From positions 180,459,051 to 180,523,050 of the forward strand of contig CM061138.1 in NCBI GenBank assembly GCA_030789695.1: a stretch of 64,000 bases of DNA, given 5' to 3'. The notes under the pieces were generated by a model. The model had not been told where the DNA came from. It did not search any database and saw only the letters and a program-made list of their open reading frames with translations. The DNA comes from Scilla litardierei (Eukaryota > Streptophyta > Magnoliopsida > Asparagales > Asparagaceae). Every line of letters begins with the position of its first letter. Within the stretch, counting starts at the first letter, position 1. Positions 31,768 to 44,300 of this stretch are shown here, piece by piece. The position numbers and the translations under genes are program-made.

Positions 31768-32760
31768 TGATACGTCTATTTTACGGAGGCCCAACAGCAT
31801 GGGTCCAAAGGCGCAGCCTACTACGCGAAATCACGGGAGGTCCAAGCCCACCCAACGAAGCCCATGAGAGGACCCCGAACATCGATCCGGCCCGACCCCG
31901 GAAACGCGCGAGTCACTCGCCCACTCCAGCGATAACCGTTCCCCCAGGCCCGCTACCACTTAATGGCCGTTATGGGGAGGTGCTGGCATGGCACGGGGAG
32001 CGGCGATGGGGAGACGAAATGAGGGGGCACGATTGGGGGCGGACGAGGGACGTGAGTCATGGGTGGTCGCGACGAGAGGCCTATAAAAGGGCTAGGAGGA
32101 CGACTGGAGAAGGGACCGCATCTCAGGTAACAAAAACCTAAGGTACTCCATCAACGACCTAGTTCCCCCACTTCATCTCCTTCCCCCCGCTCGCGCCGGA
32201 GGACGTCGTTCCGATCTCCTCTCGAGTCGAACCGTCCCCGTCGAGCCTCCTCTTTCAGATCATCATCTGACTTAGGCATCGGAGGGGATTTGGCCGGAAC
32301 CAAGGTCCGGCCCCCCTGACGAGTGTTCTCGTCTGTTCAGGAAGACGTTAGATCCAAGTGCCGAGGCTTCCCCTCGGCTCCACGCCGGCCGCGCATCAAG
32401 CGAGGCGACCGAGGCTACCCCTCGTCGTCCGACCGACCGAGGCCGAGCGCGCCTATCCGAGCCGAGGCTTCCCCTCAGCTCCGCGTCGGTCGCACGCCAA
32501 GCCAAGGCGCCGAGGCTTCCCCTCGTCGCCCGACCGTCCGAGGCCGAGCACCTCACACCGGGCCGAGGCTTCCCCTCAGTCCCCCAGAGGCCAAGGATCC
32601 AGACCCGGCCCAGCTGACGTGCTCTGCGTCGACTGCATCTCCGATTCGCGTCGCGTCTACACGTGCTCGACGCACCCAAGGGACCCAAATCGGCCCCTTG
32701 ACCACGTTGACCGGGCAGTCCACGGTCAACGATTTTGTAGTGAGAAAACACTCTGAAACA
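31768..32760 (+). repeat. 3' LTR of element H (993 bp)
   Basis: Begins TGATACGTCTATTTT, ends CTCTGAAACA, followed by the target copy AAACC. It has a single copy of the 101-bp unit that is doubled in the 5' LTR. Confidence 0.95.
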
Positions 32761-32765
32761 AAACC

Positions 32766-35051
32766 ACTTTCATTATAAGTATTTTGGCATATTTCTGAAA
32801 CAGAGCATGTGTTGACTTCATTGGTGCCTAGCAGGACTTGTGCATGTTCCAAACAATAACGGTCCCCGAGAGTGGGTCGTTACATTTTTACTCACCGCAC
32901 ACAAATGGCAAAACTTTTGCATTTTTTGTGTGGTGAGTAATTTTGATTTGGGTCTTTGCATCAAATTTTACTCAATCCGCACAACAGGCAAAAATTTGGA
33001 CTTCGTGCTAAGTAAAATGTAATAACTTCAAAATTATGCTATTTGCAGATTAATTATCAACCAACATCGTTGCTTCTTGCATTTAACTTATAATGATGTA
33101 AAATATAGTATTTCTTTAGGAGTCAAAATTGCAAATTTGGATCGCGGCGCAAATTCGATCATCCAATGGTCAAATCAAATTCATCTGTAGACGTCATAAT
33201 TTTGGAGGCATTGTCCTTGTTCTTGCTTCCATCAATTGCTGTTTCAGTTCGCATTCTCCACCCCATTTTCCTTCCATGTAATTTGTATCATTTGTTTTTA
33301 TGTAATTGCATGCTGCTAGATCGACTGATGTAATGGAATCTGAAAGACAACCAAGGGTAACATATTTGGTCAGTTGCTTGTTGGCGTCTGTCCGATCGCC
33401 AGATTTCGGTTTTTTCATCCCTTAAACTTCTTTGAATGAATTTTAGCACGATTCAGATCATCCTTAAGTAGATACATATTTCAAAATAAAATAATTTTGT
33501 ATAATGATTTTATAAATTGCTTTAAAGATATTTTGGGCTTATGAATATTTTCGATATGTTTGGTTGTACGCTTAACAAAAACTTAAATAATAATATTTAA
33601 TTGGTACATGTATTATGTAAGTAAAAATTAAGGCGGTTCGACTAAAACGGTAGGTGGTGCGCAAAGCAAATCCCTTTAATGAAGGTTGGCGAGTTTGATT
33701 CGGATGCAGGCAGAATGTCGGAAGAGAGAACAATTTACAAAATGAACGAGGTCAATATACATAAATTTCAATAACAGAACAATAATTTCTATTTAAAATA
33801 TGAATTATATCGATAAACATAGAAATTATTATCGATCGAGAACGATGGGTGTAATATATAAAACAACAGAAAAGCTTGAAATTAAACCTCTCAATCTCTC
33901 TTAATTCGGACACAAATTTTTCGCCCCCAAACAGATTTCAAACGGATTTGGTTTGGAACAACATTAAACAGACAGACAGCTTTGACATGAACCTGAACCC
34001 TGATGAGTAGACTGACCGGGACCAAAACATAACCCCTCTGATCAAAACACAACTGAACGTAGAGTGCCCTCAGAGCTGGTCCCTATTAATTTCTCCCAGC
34101 AACGAAGCTTCACAACCGGCAGACGAAGTTGATTGCTGCCGCATCTTCAGAAGTTGCAATGATTCGCCCTGCAGTGCATGCCCGTAGACATCAGAAACTG
34201 GCTACTTCATGCTCACAAAGATTAGATGAAAGTTCATCATGGGCGTAAATTAGGTCTACGCAGTAGTCCAATGTCAGTGGAAGTGGAGATGCTAAAACGA
34301 GATGCAAGGCTCCCAAAGTTACTTCATCTGAGATTAGATAGATGAATCAATGAGCTCGACCAAAAAAAATGCATGGGCCGGTTTTAGGTGTACCCTAACA
34401 TGAAGTGGATCAACGTGATGAGCCGTGAGCTATGAATGATTACTATTTAGACTCACCCATTAGCCTCTAAAAGAAGAAGAGTGTGGCATGTATGCGGTGA
34501 TGCAACCAATGTTGTCTGCATCAGTGTAACTTAATATATCTTTGATCATTATCTTTTCCTAAAAATGCTTTCTCAATACTATTATACATCGTGTATCTTG
34601 AATAATTTTGATCAATAAAAATAACACATCCAAAAGAATCCATATACTTGAAGGAGGTATCAAAAGAGATATGCATTTCAAAGGTTTAACTTACTAGCAT
34701 AGCCTCATGTATTGTGTGATACAGTTATAATGCATGAAACTTCAAATCTCGAACCTACTCACCGTAGCCTCTATTTTTCAGATAAAGTTGGTGATCACCA
34801 ATGAGTTAAGCGGCCACCCGTTTTACAAATAGATATACTTATTTAATGATGAAGGGGATTAACCACATCTATAAAAGGATTCAAGGGGGGTCATAATCAT
34901 ATTTCCTTGAGTTCTAAACATATAGTGTCAAATATGTATACCAACATCTGCGAAAAAATACAATAAAAGACTTGTTGAATATTATACCGGAGAGCAGTGT
35001 GGGGAGGCATGCCATAGGAATAGGACAAACCTCCATCACCTAAAATTAATG
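32766..35051. other. No gene; right arm of TIR element and 3' flank of the host gene
   Basis: 32766-33674 completes the split TIR element. From 33675 to 35051 the DNA is AT-rich with no frame over about 40 codons that looks like protein. The 3' UTR and poly(A) site of the pseudouridine synthase gene should lie just left of 35052; I could not fix them. Confidence 0.5.
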
Positions 35052-35308
35052 TTATCTTTCAAGGTCATCTGGAAGATCATATTTAACATTTCCAAGGTAG
35101 AGACCACAGGCAGGAGCCATAGGACTTGCAGCAGTCACGGACTTCGCATTCAATATTTCTTCAACTGCATTAATATTAGAAAATTATAACGATGAGCTGG
35201 GAAAACTGCATACAAGTAGCAAAGATAAGGAATCAAATACAACAGACCTTTACTGGCAGGTACTTCCCCGGTCCCAACAGACTTGAGCAAACCGACAAGT
35301 AGTCTGAC
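35052..35308 (-). CDS. Pseudouridine synthase, last two exons
   Basis: Exon 35308-35248 ([20 protein letters not shown]) ends in phase 1. An 83-bp intron, with TAATATTAATGCAG at its 3' end, leads to exon 35164-35052 ([20 protein letters not shown], then [17 protein letters not shown] and TAA). Confidence 0.9.
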
Positions 35309-38300
35309 CTGCAAAAGCAATTGAAACACCGGCCAAAATGCTGAGATTAAGGTCCCAAAAGACATTGTAATATACGCTTTCAGTTCATTACGCAAGAAGG
35401 AGCTTTTCCAACTGAAATGTGCAAAGTAATGTCAGATAAATGTACAAGGCTCCAAGCAGTATCAAACAAATGCGAATCAGGTACCAATGTTTTTGAACCA
35501 GACCTTTCCACTAACCAGAGATCAGCCGACTGAATATCCGATAAAAACTGTTAGGATTGGTGTCTCGCGTCCTTTGACATGGTCAAACAATGTATGGCAA
35601 AGAGTTGAGTGAAATTAGTTTCACACTGGATAGGACAAAAGATGGCCAAGTAACAAGTGATCTGATATGTTTGAACACAAGACTCCAAAAGGCTTCTCCT
35701 GTAGGGTTATATGGGTGTCAAACCTTCAAGCTTATTCTAAGTCCTAGTCCCTGCTGTAGCTATAGACTACAAACATCTAGATAACAATAGCCATAGTAGT
35801 TTAAGACTACAGCTACACTTATTGTTAAATTCTACTCATCCAACCCAATTGATGGACCGAGTACTGGGATAAAAATGCAGGAAAAATTCTCCAAGCCTTA
35901 AATGTTGTTGCTATTAATGTTCTCTTCCATCTCACACACGTGCACTCACGCGTCACAGACGCCACGTCGTCTACACGTCATAGCCTAGGAGGCTCCTATT
36001 TGGTACGTGAGGTGGCATTTTCTAGAGTATTCTAAGGTATACTTATAAATAAGTGTATCTAGAATGTTCTTGTATATTCATATATATTCTTTAAAAGGGA
36101 GAATAATGGAGAAAGTTCTAGAGATGCTTCCTAGCCATTGGATCTAGGAAGAATCTAGAAGCCCAATCTCCACCGTTGGTTGTAAGGGGGCCTCATCTAT
36201 AAATAGAGGCAAGGGGAGACATTTGTAACCATCCAAGAATTGTGAGCAATATAAACTAGGCATTCTCCAAGTTCCCTAGAGTTCTCTTGTATTATCTTAA
36301 GTTCCTAAAGAGTGTGAGAGTTCGGGTTAGGCTGGACTTAGACATTCTAAGAGGGGTGAGTGAGCTAAGTGCCGCACGAAATTGGGTGAGTCAAGTCGCT
36401 ACATAATCCGCTCATGACAGTTGGTATCAGAGCTTGCGGTTCGGGGAAAGAATGTCGACTATCAATGTTACAGTTGATGCTGGCAACACCGAGATGGCAA
36501 AGGGCAACACTAGGCAGTCTCGCAGGGAGAAATCCATGGACATCATGTCGGCGTTTGAGGCAGAAGGAGCAGTTCGAGACCATGGAGGAAAGCATCGAGA
36601 AGCTAAGGTCCGGGAGGGACAAGCTTCGGGAGGAGATGCTGGCGGTCTTGAACTCGACTGTTTACACGCTCCAAAAGAGGGACGATCTCTTGGAGCAAAG
36701 GAATGCTGCTCTGGATGCCCAAGTGGAGGCTCTCATGAAGAAGTTGAAAGAGCTCAGTGGCAAGTTCAACCAACAGAATATGGCGTGGTCGAGTGGAGCG
36801 GTCGTCAGTCATCCATTCTTGCCAAAGGTAGACATCCCTAAGCCAAAGCCTTATGGAGGTACGGGGAACGCTCGAGAACTCAACTTCCTATGGAATTTGG
36901 AGAAATACTTTGATGCCATGCGGATCAAGGACGATGAATTCAAGCTCCTCACGGCTCCACTCTACATCCAAGAAGTTGCTACGTCATGGTGGCGTAGACA
37001 GTCCGACGACATGAAGAAGGGAACATGTACCCTCAACACCTAGGAGGAGTCCAAGGCGGAACTCAAGAGGCAATTCTACCCCGAGAACGCGGAGAATGAA
37101 GCACGTGGTAAGCTTCGCCGCCTTACTCAGAAAGGTTCTATTCGAGACCATGTGAAGGAATTTTCAAAGCTGCTCCTTGAGATTCCCCATATGAGCGAGA
37201 AGGATTCGCTTCACGTTCATGGATGGCCTCGCAGGATGGGCCAAGATGGAGCTTCCGAGGCGGGGAGTCCAGACCCTCGCCCAAGCTATGGACGTGGTGG
37301 AGTCGTTGATCAAGTTCAGGAAGATGGACTCCGTCAAGCCAAAGGAGAAGAAGGCGAACCATGGCAAAGGCGGGAGAGAAAAACACAGTCCAAAGACTCC
37401 CAACCTAAGTCAAGCCAATGGAAGGGCAAGTCCACTGAAAGGACTAAGGAGAGGATCGTTCGACGAAACTCCACTGCTACTTTTGTGATGGTCCCCACAA
37501 GCTTGAGAATGTCCGAAGAAGTCTAATCTTGCGGCCCTGATCTAGAAGGAAGAAGAGAAACAACAAGAGAAGATGCGTGTGAACTCACTACGGCAACTCA
37601 ACGCCATTCATGCCAAGGTGGATGAAGGGCCAAGAGGGCCAATGTTCGTAGAGTCGAAGATTGCGGGTAAGATCTTCAAAGCCCTTCTTCATACCGGTGC
37701 TTCACACTTCTTAATTTCTGGCAGGGTGGCCAGAGATCTGGGCATCACCATGGCTAAGGAGAGAGGGATCATCAAGGCCGTCAACTCGGAACCCACTCCT
37801 ATCGTCGGTATGGCACGACAAATTCCAGTGAAGATGTGAGAATGGTCGGGGCCGATGGACATGACGGTGATCGGGATGGATGATTTTGATGTAGTCATCA
37901 ACTTGGAGTTCCTAAACCAGATGAAGGCCGTGTTGGCTCCATACGCCAACACTATGTGCTTCTTCGAGGGCAAGTCTTGTACGATCCCGATACAAAGAGA
38001 GAAAGCCTAGTCGAGCAAGATCCTCTCTGCTATACAACTCTCCAAAGGGGTTCGAAGGAATGAACCTACCTTCATTGTTGTGGTGAAGATGGAGGAAGGC
38101 CTAACTAAGGATGATGAGGTCCCTAAGGAGATCCAGTAGGTCTTGGATGAGTACCAAGACATTATGCCCGAAAAGCTTCCTAACAAGCTACTACCTAAGA
38201 GGTAGGTGGATCACAAGATTGAGCTGATACCGGGTGCGCAACCACCAGCGATGGAACCTCTATCAGATGGCTCAACAGGAGTTGGAGGAACTTCAGAAGC

Positions 38301-41300
38301 AATTGAAGGACTTACTGGATGCGGGGTACATCCGTCTGTCAAAGGCTCCATATGGTGTGCATGTGCTTTTCCAGAAGAAGCATGAATGATCACTTAGATT
38401 CTGCATCGACTATTAGGCGCTCAACAAGGTCACAGTAAAGAACAAGTATACAATACCTTTGGCGGCGGACTTATTCGATCGGCTGGGACGGGCGAGGTAC
38501 TTCACCAAGTTGGACCTCAGGTCAGGGTACTACTAAGTGCGAATCGCTGAAGGAGACGAGCCCAAAACATGTGTGACAAGGTATGAGCCTTATGAATTCT
38601 TAATCATGCCTTTTGGACTCACAGACGCTCCTGCTACTTTTTGTACCATGATGAACAAAGTGTTATAGCCCTTCCTGGATTGCTTTGTCGTAGTCTACCT
38701 CGACGACATCGTGATCTATAACCGAGAGATTATGGAGCATCAGGAGCACTTGAGGCAAGTGTTCGAGGCCCTTCGTCGGAACGAGCTCTACGTGAAGAAG
38801 GAGAAGTGCTCGCTCGCACATGAGGAAGTTGTGTCTTGGGACACATCATCGAAAGGGGCCAGATCCGGATGGACCAAGGGAAGATTCGGGCCATCCAACA
38901 GTGGGAACCTCCCACTAAGGTGAGAGAGCTGCAGTCGTTCCTCATATTGGAAAACTACTACCGGCGATTTATTAGAGGCTATTCGGCTATCGCATCTCCT
39001 TTGATAGACTTGTTGAAGAAGAACCGTGCTTGGGACTGGAGCCCGAAGTGCCAAGAAGCATTCGAGGGATTGAAGAATGCTGTGACAGAGGCGTCGGTTC
39101 TCTCTCTTCCAGAATTCAGCAAGCCTTATGAGGCCCACACCGATGCGAGCGACTTTGCCATCGGAGGGGTGTTGATGCAAGAGGGGCACCTCATTGCCAA
39201 CGAGAGTCAGAAGCTAAAGGAAACCAAATGGCAGTACATTATGCAAGAGAAGGAAATGACAGTTGTGGTCCACTGCTTACGACGATGAAGGCACTACTTA
39301 CTTGGTTTCAAATTCGTAGTGAAGACAGATAATGTGGCCACTAGGTACTTTCAGACGCAGAAAAAGCTGTCCCCTAAGCAAGTAAGGTGGCAAGACTTCT
39401 TGGCGGAGTTCGACTATGCATTAGAGTACAAACCGGGCCGAGCAAACTTGGTGGCAGATGCGCTAAGTTGGAAGGCAGAACTTGTAGCAATGGTGAGCCG
39501 ACCACAAAGTTTTTTGCTCGACCGCATAAGAGAGGACATAATGCAAGATCCAACGACAAAGTCCCTAGTGGAGTACGCCAAGGAAGGAAAAACTCGAAGG
39601 GTTTGGCTTGAGAACAGCTTGCTCTACGCCAAAGTATTGCTGGTGTACGTGTCATCGTTCAGGAACCTACGATGAGAAGTTCTGAAGGAATGCCACGACT
39701 CTCCATGGGCTGGGAATCCAGTAGTGCATCAGACACTGGCACTACTGGAGGACGTTTACTATTGGCCTCGTATACGGGACAATATTGAGGCATACACGAA
39801 GACTTGTCTTGTGTGTCAACAAGACAAAATGGAGCAGAGAGCAACGGCGGGACTTCTCAACCCATTGCGGATTCTGGAGAGACCATGGAAGAGCATTTCC
39901 ATGGACTTCATCATGGGGTTACCAAAGTTCGAAGGGTGCAACATTTTCATGGTGGTGGTTGATAGATTCTCAAAGTACGGGATCTTCATTCCAGCACCAG
40001 TAAAGTGTCCGACGGAGGTAGCAGCCGCACTATTCCTAAAACATGTAGTGAAGTATTGGGGGCTACCAAAGACCATCGTGAGCGACAAGGATGCTCGCTT
40101 CACGGGGAGATTTTGATCGGAGCTTTTCAGATTGCTGGGATCTAACTTAAGCTTCTCTGTCAGCTTCCATCCTCAGACAAATGGCCAGACAGAGAGGGTG
40201 AACGGTCTACTGGAGGTATACCTGAGAGACATTATGTGAGTGCCAACCAGCAAGATTGGGCGAAATTGCTGGACGTGACGCAGTTTTCGTATAACCTTCG
40301 GAGGAGTGAGTCGGCCGGGAAGAATCTGTTCGAGATCGTGACGAGACAACAACCGCTCACTCCGAACGCCGTTACGACGAGCTACAAGGGGAGTAGTCCA
40401 GCGGCCTACAAGTTCGCTAAGGCCTACAAGAACAAGATGGCAAAATCTTGCCTTAGCAAGGCCGCAAAGAGGACGAAGAAATGGGCAGACAAGATGGAAT
40501 ACCAAGTAGGGGACTTGGTACTTATCAAGCTTTTGACGCTGGATCGGTACAAAGTACTACACAAGAGCCTGATAAGACCCATTTTCGATCATCAAGAAAG
40601 TGGGCAACGTCGTCTACAAGGTGGAACTTCCTTCAAACATCAAGTGCCATTCAGTCTTCCATGTGAGTATGTTAAAGCCATATTATAGAGATCTGGAGGA
40701 CTCAAGCCGAGGGAAGTTTTCTCGTGCGCCGACAAGAGTACTGACAGAATTCAACAAGGAGGCCGAGGATATTATCGCAGATATGGTGGCTCGGGAGGCT
40801 AACAACCATCCACGGCTGGAGTACTTCATAAAGTTGAAGGGATTGCCAGAAAGCGAGAGCAGCTGGAAACCTGCAAAAGCTCTTTGTCAGTTCGGGGACT
40901 TGATCGAGGAATTCTGCAAGGAGAAGGCCAAGCGATGAAGGCATCGCTGAGATGTGTATGGGAGAATGTCACAAACGTCACGTCGTCGACACGTCATTGC
41001 CTATGTGGCTCCTATTTGGCATGTGAGGTGGCATTCTCTAGAGTATTCTAGGGTATACTTATAAATAAGTGTATCTAGAATGTGAATATATGTATTCTTT
41101 AAAAGGGAGAATAATGGAAAATGTTCTAGAGATGCTTCCTAGCCATTGGATCTAAGAAGACTCTAGAAGCCCAATCTCCACCGTTGGTTGTAAGTGGGCC
41201 TCACCTATAAATAGAGGCAAGGGAATGCATTTATAACCATCCAAGAATTGTGAGCAATATAAGCAAGGCATTCTCCAAGTTCCCTAGAGTTCTCGTGTTA

Positions 41301-44300
41301 TCTTAAGTTCCTTAAGAGTGTGAGAGTTCGGGTTAAGCTGACTTAGCCATTCTAAGAGGGGTGAGTGAGCTAAGTGCTGCATAGGATTGGGTGAGTCAAG
41401 TAGCTAAATAATCCACCTGTGACACGCACGCACACAACATACAAGCTATAAGCACTTTAAAAAGCAAATACTTTGAAGCCTTGTCCCTTCCTTTTGCCCC
41501 CTCGAATTAAGATTATCCTAATTAGATCCGCATCTTTATCCTTTAGGATGCGGATAAGGATGACGAAATACCTTATTCAATCAGATCAGGATTCAGATAT
41601 TAAAGTTAGATTTTTTGGGGACACCATTTTGGATATGGATATCTGATATGCGATAACATATTTTATTGAGTGCTCATTTGTATTTAGTTACCATTGACCA
41701 TATATACACATGTACTTACCCATTAATTAGTTCAAACTCGATGACATGATAGAATTATATTGTTTTGGTATTCATATTATCCATATCTATATTTGATGTG
41801 TATCATTCATACCAAATATGGTCGGTCCCATATCCAATTCATATCTGTATTTTTGGATACAGATATTATTTTCTATAATACCACGTATTTTTGCATGTAA
41901 ATTCTAAAAATTAAATTTCATATTTCTAAAATATATTTTTTATTTTCCTTTCCATTTACCTCCCTTCTTTTCTTTCTTTTTCCCTTTCCCTTCATTTTTC
42001 CTTCGGCCCAGCCCCATACTTTTCTTTTTCTTCCTCTCTTTTCTTTTCTAGCCCAGTACACACACTAAATTCCTCTTCAATATTTTTCTTATTTCTTTTC
42101 CTTTCATTCTTTTTCTTCAGCAACCCAAGGCCTAACGGCCCAAACCCCTCTTCTTAAATTTCCACAGCCCAAGCCTCCTCTTAACCCAAATCACTCAGTT
42201 AGCACTCTACCGTTCACCCCCTCACTCGCCCTCAGCCCATCACGGCTCTGTCCCTATCACCCTAAAACACAAAGGAAAGCCGCAGCCGCACGCAATTCTC
42301 TACCCTCTGAAATGTGCCAACATCCATCCCCTCAACGTTACAAATCCATTGTATTCTCTCTCTCACCACGTCCCCTCACTATGCAGAGCGCCACTCGCTC
42401 CATGCCCCCTCTCCTCACTCATGTCTCATCGGAGGTCCTATTTAACCATTCGCCTCTTCAAAGTTTTCATGCAAAAGATTTAATTTTTCCTCTCAATTTT
42501 CCTATTTAAAATTTCTTCGAATTTGGGCTCTCAATTTCTTGTTGGGTTAATTTCTTCGCTTCTTTCTCGTGGATCAAACAACCACCGTAGGTAGAGGGCT
42601 TGAGCGGGGATTTTTGGGATTTTTGGATATCTTCGGTGCACGTTAGATTATTTCTGATCCAAGATTATTTCGGTTTATACTTTAAAAATTGAATCTATGA
42701 TTAGAAACGATTTGCTCTCTCTTTTTCGTTCATGCTATGTAATGAGATCTTGTTGGTTGGGATGTAAAACTGTTCTTGAGTATGGAATTTTACGATAGTT
42801 TGGATTGTGGGATGTGATGATTCACAATGCTTTGAGGGATTATTCTCGGTGTAAATCGAAACTACGGTAGCCCAAACGGGCTTTGCGGCGACCCACGCTG
42901 TTGCCCGCCACTGATTCTTATATTTCAGTTGGATTTTCTTATAATTGGTTGGTCGCCGGAGGTGAGAATCTTGCCGTTGTTACCACTCCTGGCTTGCCTT
43001 ACTGTCGTTTTTCTTGGGTCTTGCCCTTCCGTTATTCTTCGGGCATTTTGCCCTTCCGTTATTCTTCGGGCATTGGACCCCTGTTGTCGGTTAAAAGGGC
43101 CTGCTATGGGTTATTCCGTGGGCTTTTGCCCCACTGTGGGTTACCTAAGCATCTGCCTTTTTGTGTTTTCACGGGCTTTTTGACCTTGTGGGCTGCGTTA
43201 TGGCCTTGGGCCTTACTGTTTGGGTATGCGGACTTGTTTACTATCCCTGTTTCCCGGTTGTGGCGGCCCTTCTCTGGGCTGGTAGACTTTATATTAAAAT
43301 TGGGTGTTGTCACGCCCCACTTTCGGACATTGTGACTGTTATTCATGCTATTGTAGGTCCCGTTGTTTACAAATAAAAACAGAAAAAGAAAAAATAGAAA
43401 TATATCGAATTTAAAACATACTTGTATGAATGGTCTCAAATTATGTGTGCTACACAATGAAATTTGAAGCTAAACCACAAACACTAAAGTCTCCTCGTGT
43501 ACCTATTCAGCACCTAACAGATACAACAAGAAATGTACCGCTAGCTTAGAAGTAGATCATATCTAATCCAAGCATACAATAAATGCAAGCGCGCACACAC
43601 ACACATATATATATGTTGACTAGGTACTATTCGGAGGGATTAAACATGCGGATCCATCCAAGTGGAATTTAAAATTGGACAACCTAAATGGATAATCCGC
43701 TCTGTTGGATATGATCTAACATGTTTAAACTACCTACAAACAAAATTTCAAGTGATTTGGACATGTTTTGCTCACCCATCAAGTGGTTGCAAAATCAATG
43801 TTTTTGAATAGTCATAAAATCGACGAATTTTGCAACCACTTGATGGATTGGCAAAACATGTCCAAATCATTTGAAATTTTGTTTGTATGTAGTTTAGACA
43901 TGTTAGATAACATCCAACGGAGCAGATTATCCATTTAGGTTTGCCCAATTTTAAATTCCACTTGGATGGATCCGCAAGTTATATCCATCCGAATGGATCC
44001 TAGTCAATATATATATATAATAATGTAGAAAAGATGGCACTGATCTAATAGAGCAGGTGCCAAGACACATAAAGTTGAAAAGTACAAGTCCCACATGGGC
44101 TTGTACTTTCCACGGGACCCTCCTTTTTGTGTCTTGCACCTGATCTATTAGATCAGGTACCACCCGATCTACATGAATCCCATATATATATTATAAAAAA
44201 GGTAAAGCATGTAAACTACTAAGTGACAAAAAGATATCGGGTGAACATGTGATACAAAGTAAACTTTGCGAGCAATAATGTAACAAACTACAGAAAAGAC

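Larger units (their letters stand above)
5009..32760 (+). mobile_element. Element H: non-autonomous Tat-lineage Ty3/gypsy retrotransposon with nested insertions
   Basis: The 5' LTR is 5009-6101 and the 3' LTR 31768-32760; both begin TGATACG and end GAAACA. The target duplication AAACC is perfect (5004-5008 and 32761-32765). The primer site starts at 6104, and the purine-rich tract before the 3' LTR is GATGGGGGCAAT. Without the inserted C1, C2, T and duplicated DNA the element would be about 7.6 kb. It contains gag, a tandem-repeat region and a long antisense gene, but no protease, reverse transcriptase or integrase of its own lineage anywhere. It must have relied on a relative for movement. 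The Tat assignment rests on the gag type and the antisense gene. Confidence 0.85.
4571..33674. mobile_element. Short TIR (Mutator-like?) element split by retrotransposon nest
   Basis: Inverted repeats of about 50 bp lie at 4571-4627 (GGGAATTGCTTTGCGCA ... ACCGCTTTAATTTTT) and, reverse-complemented, at 33674-33622 (GGGATTTGCTTTGCGCA ... ACCGCCTTAATTTTT). After removing element H with its AAACC target copy, about 1.35 kb of non-coding DNA remains between them, the size of a non-autonomous TIR element. I do not see a matching target duplication outside the repeats, so the superfamily is a guess from TIR length. Confidence 0.45.
35951..41424 (+). mobile_element. Element G: chromovirus-type Ty3/gypsy retrotransposon, degenerate
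   Basis: LTRs at 35951-36419 and 40967-41424 flank gag-protease-RT-RNase H-integrase-chromodomain in the plus direction. The 3' LTR starts TGTCACAAACG; the 5' LTR starts CGTCACAGACG, so its TG has mutated. Both end TGACA. Primer site TTGGTATCAGAGC at 36421. No clean target duplication is left. It sits in the pseudouridine synthase intron, opposite to the gene. Clade Galadriel is likely from the C-terminal chromodomain and Gag, not proven. Confidence 0.88.

Noticed and set aside
42312..43376. Possible host gene (150-codon ORF with Leu/Phe/Trp-rich sequence)
   Set aside because: Contains a DNA repeat (CTTCCGTTATTCTTCGGGCATT) and LTR-like GGGCTTTTGCCC stretches; no domain; better explained as LTR DNA.
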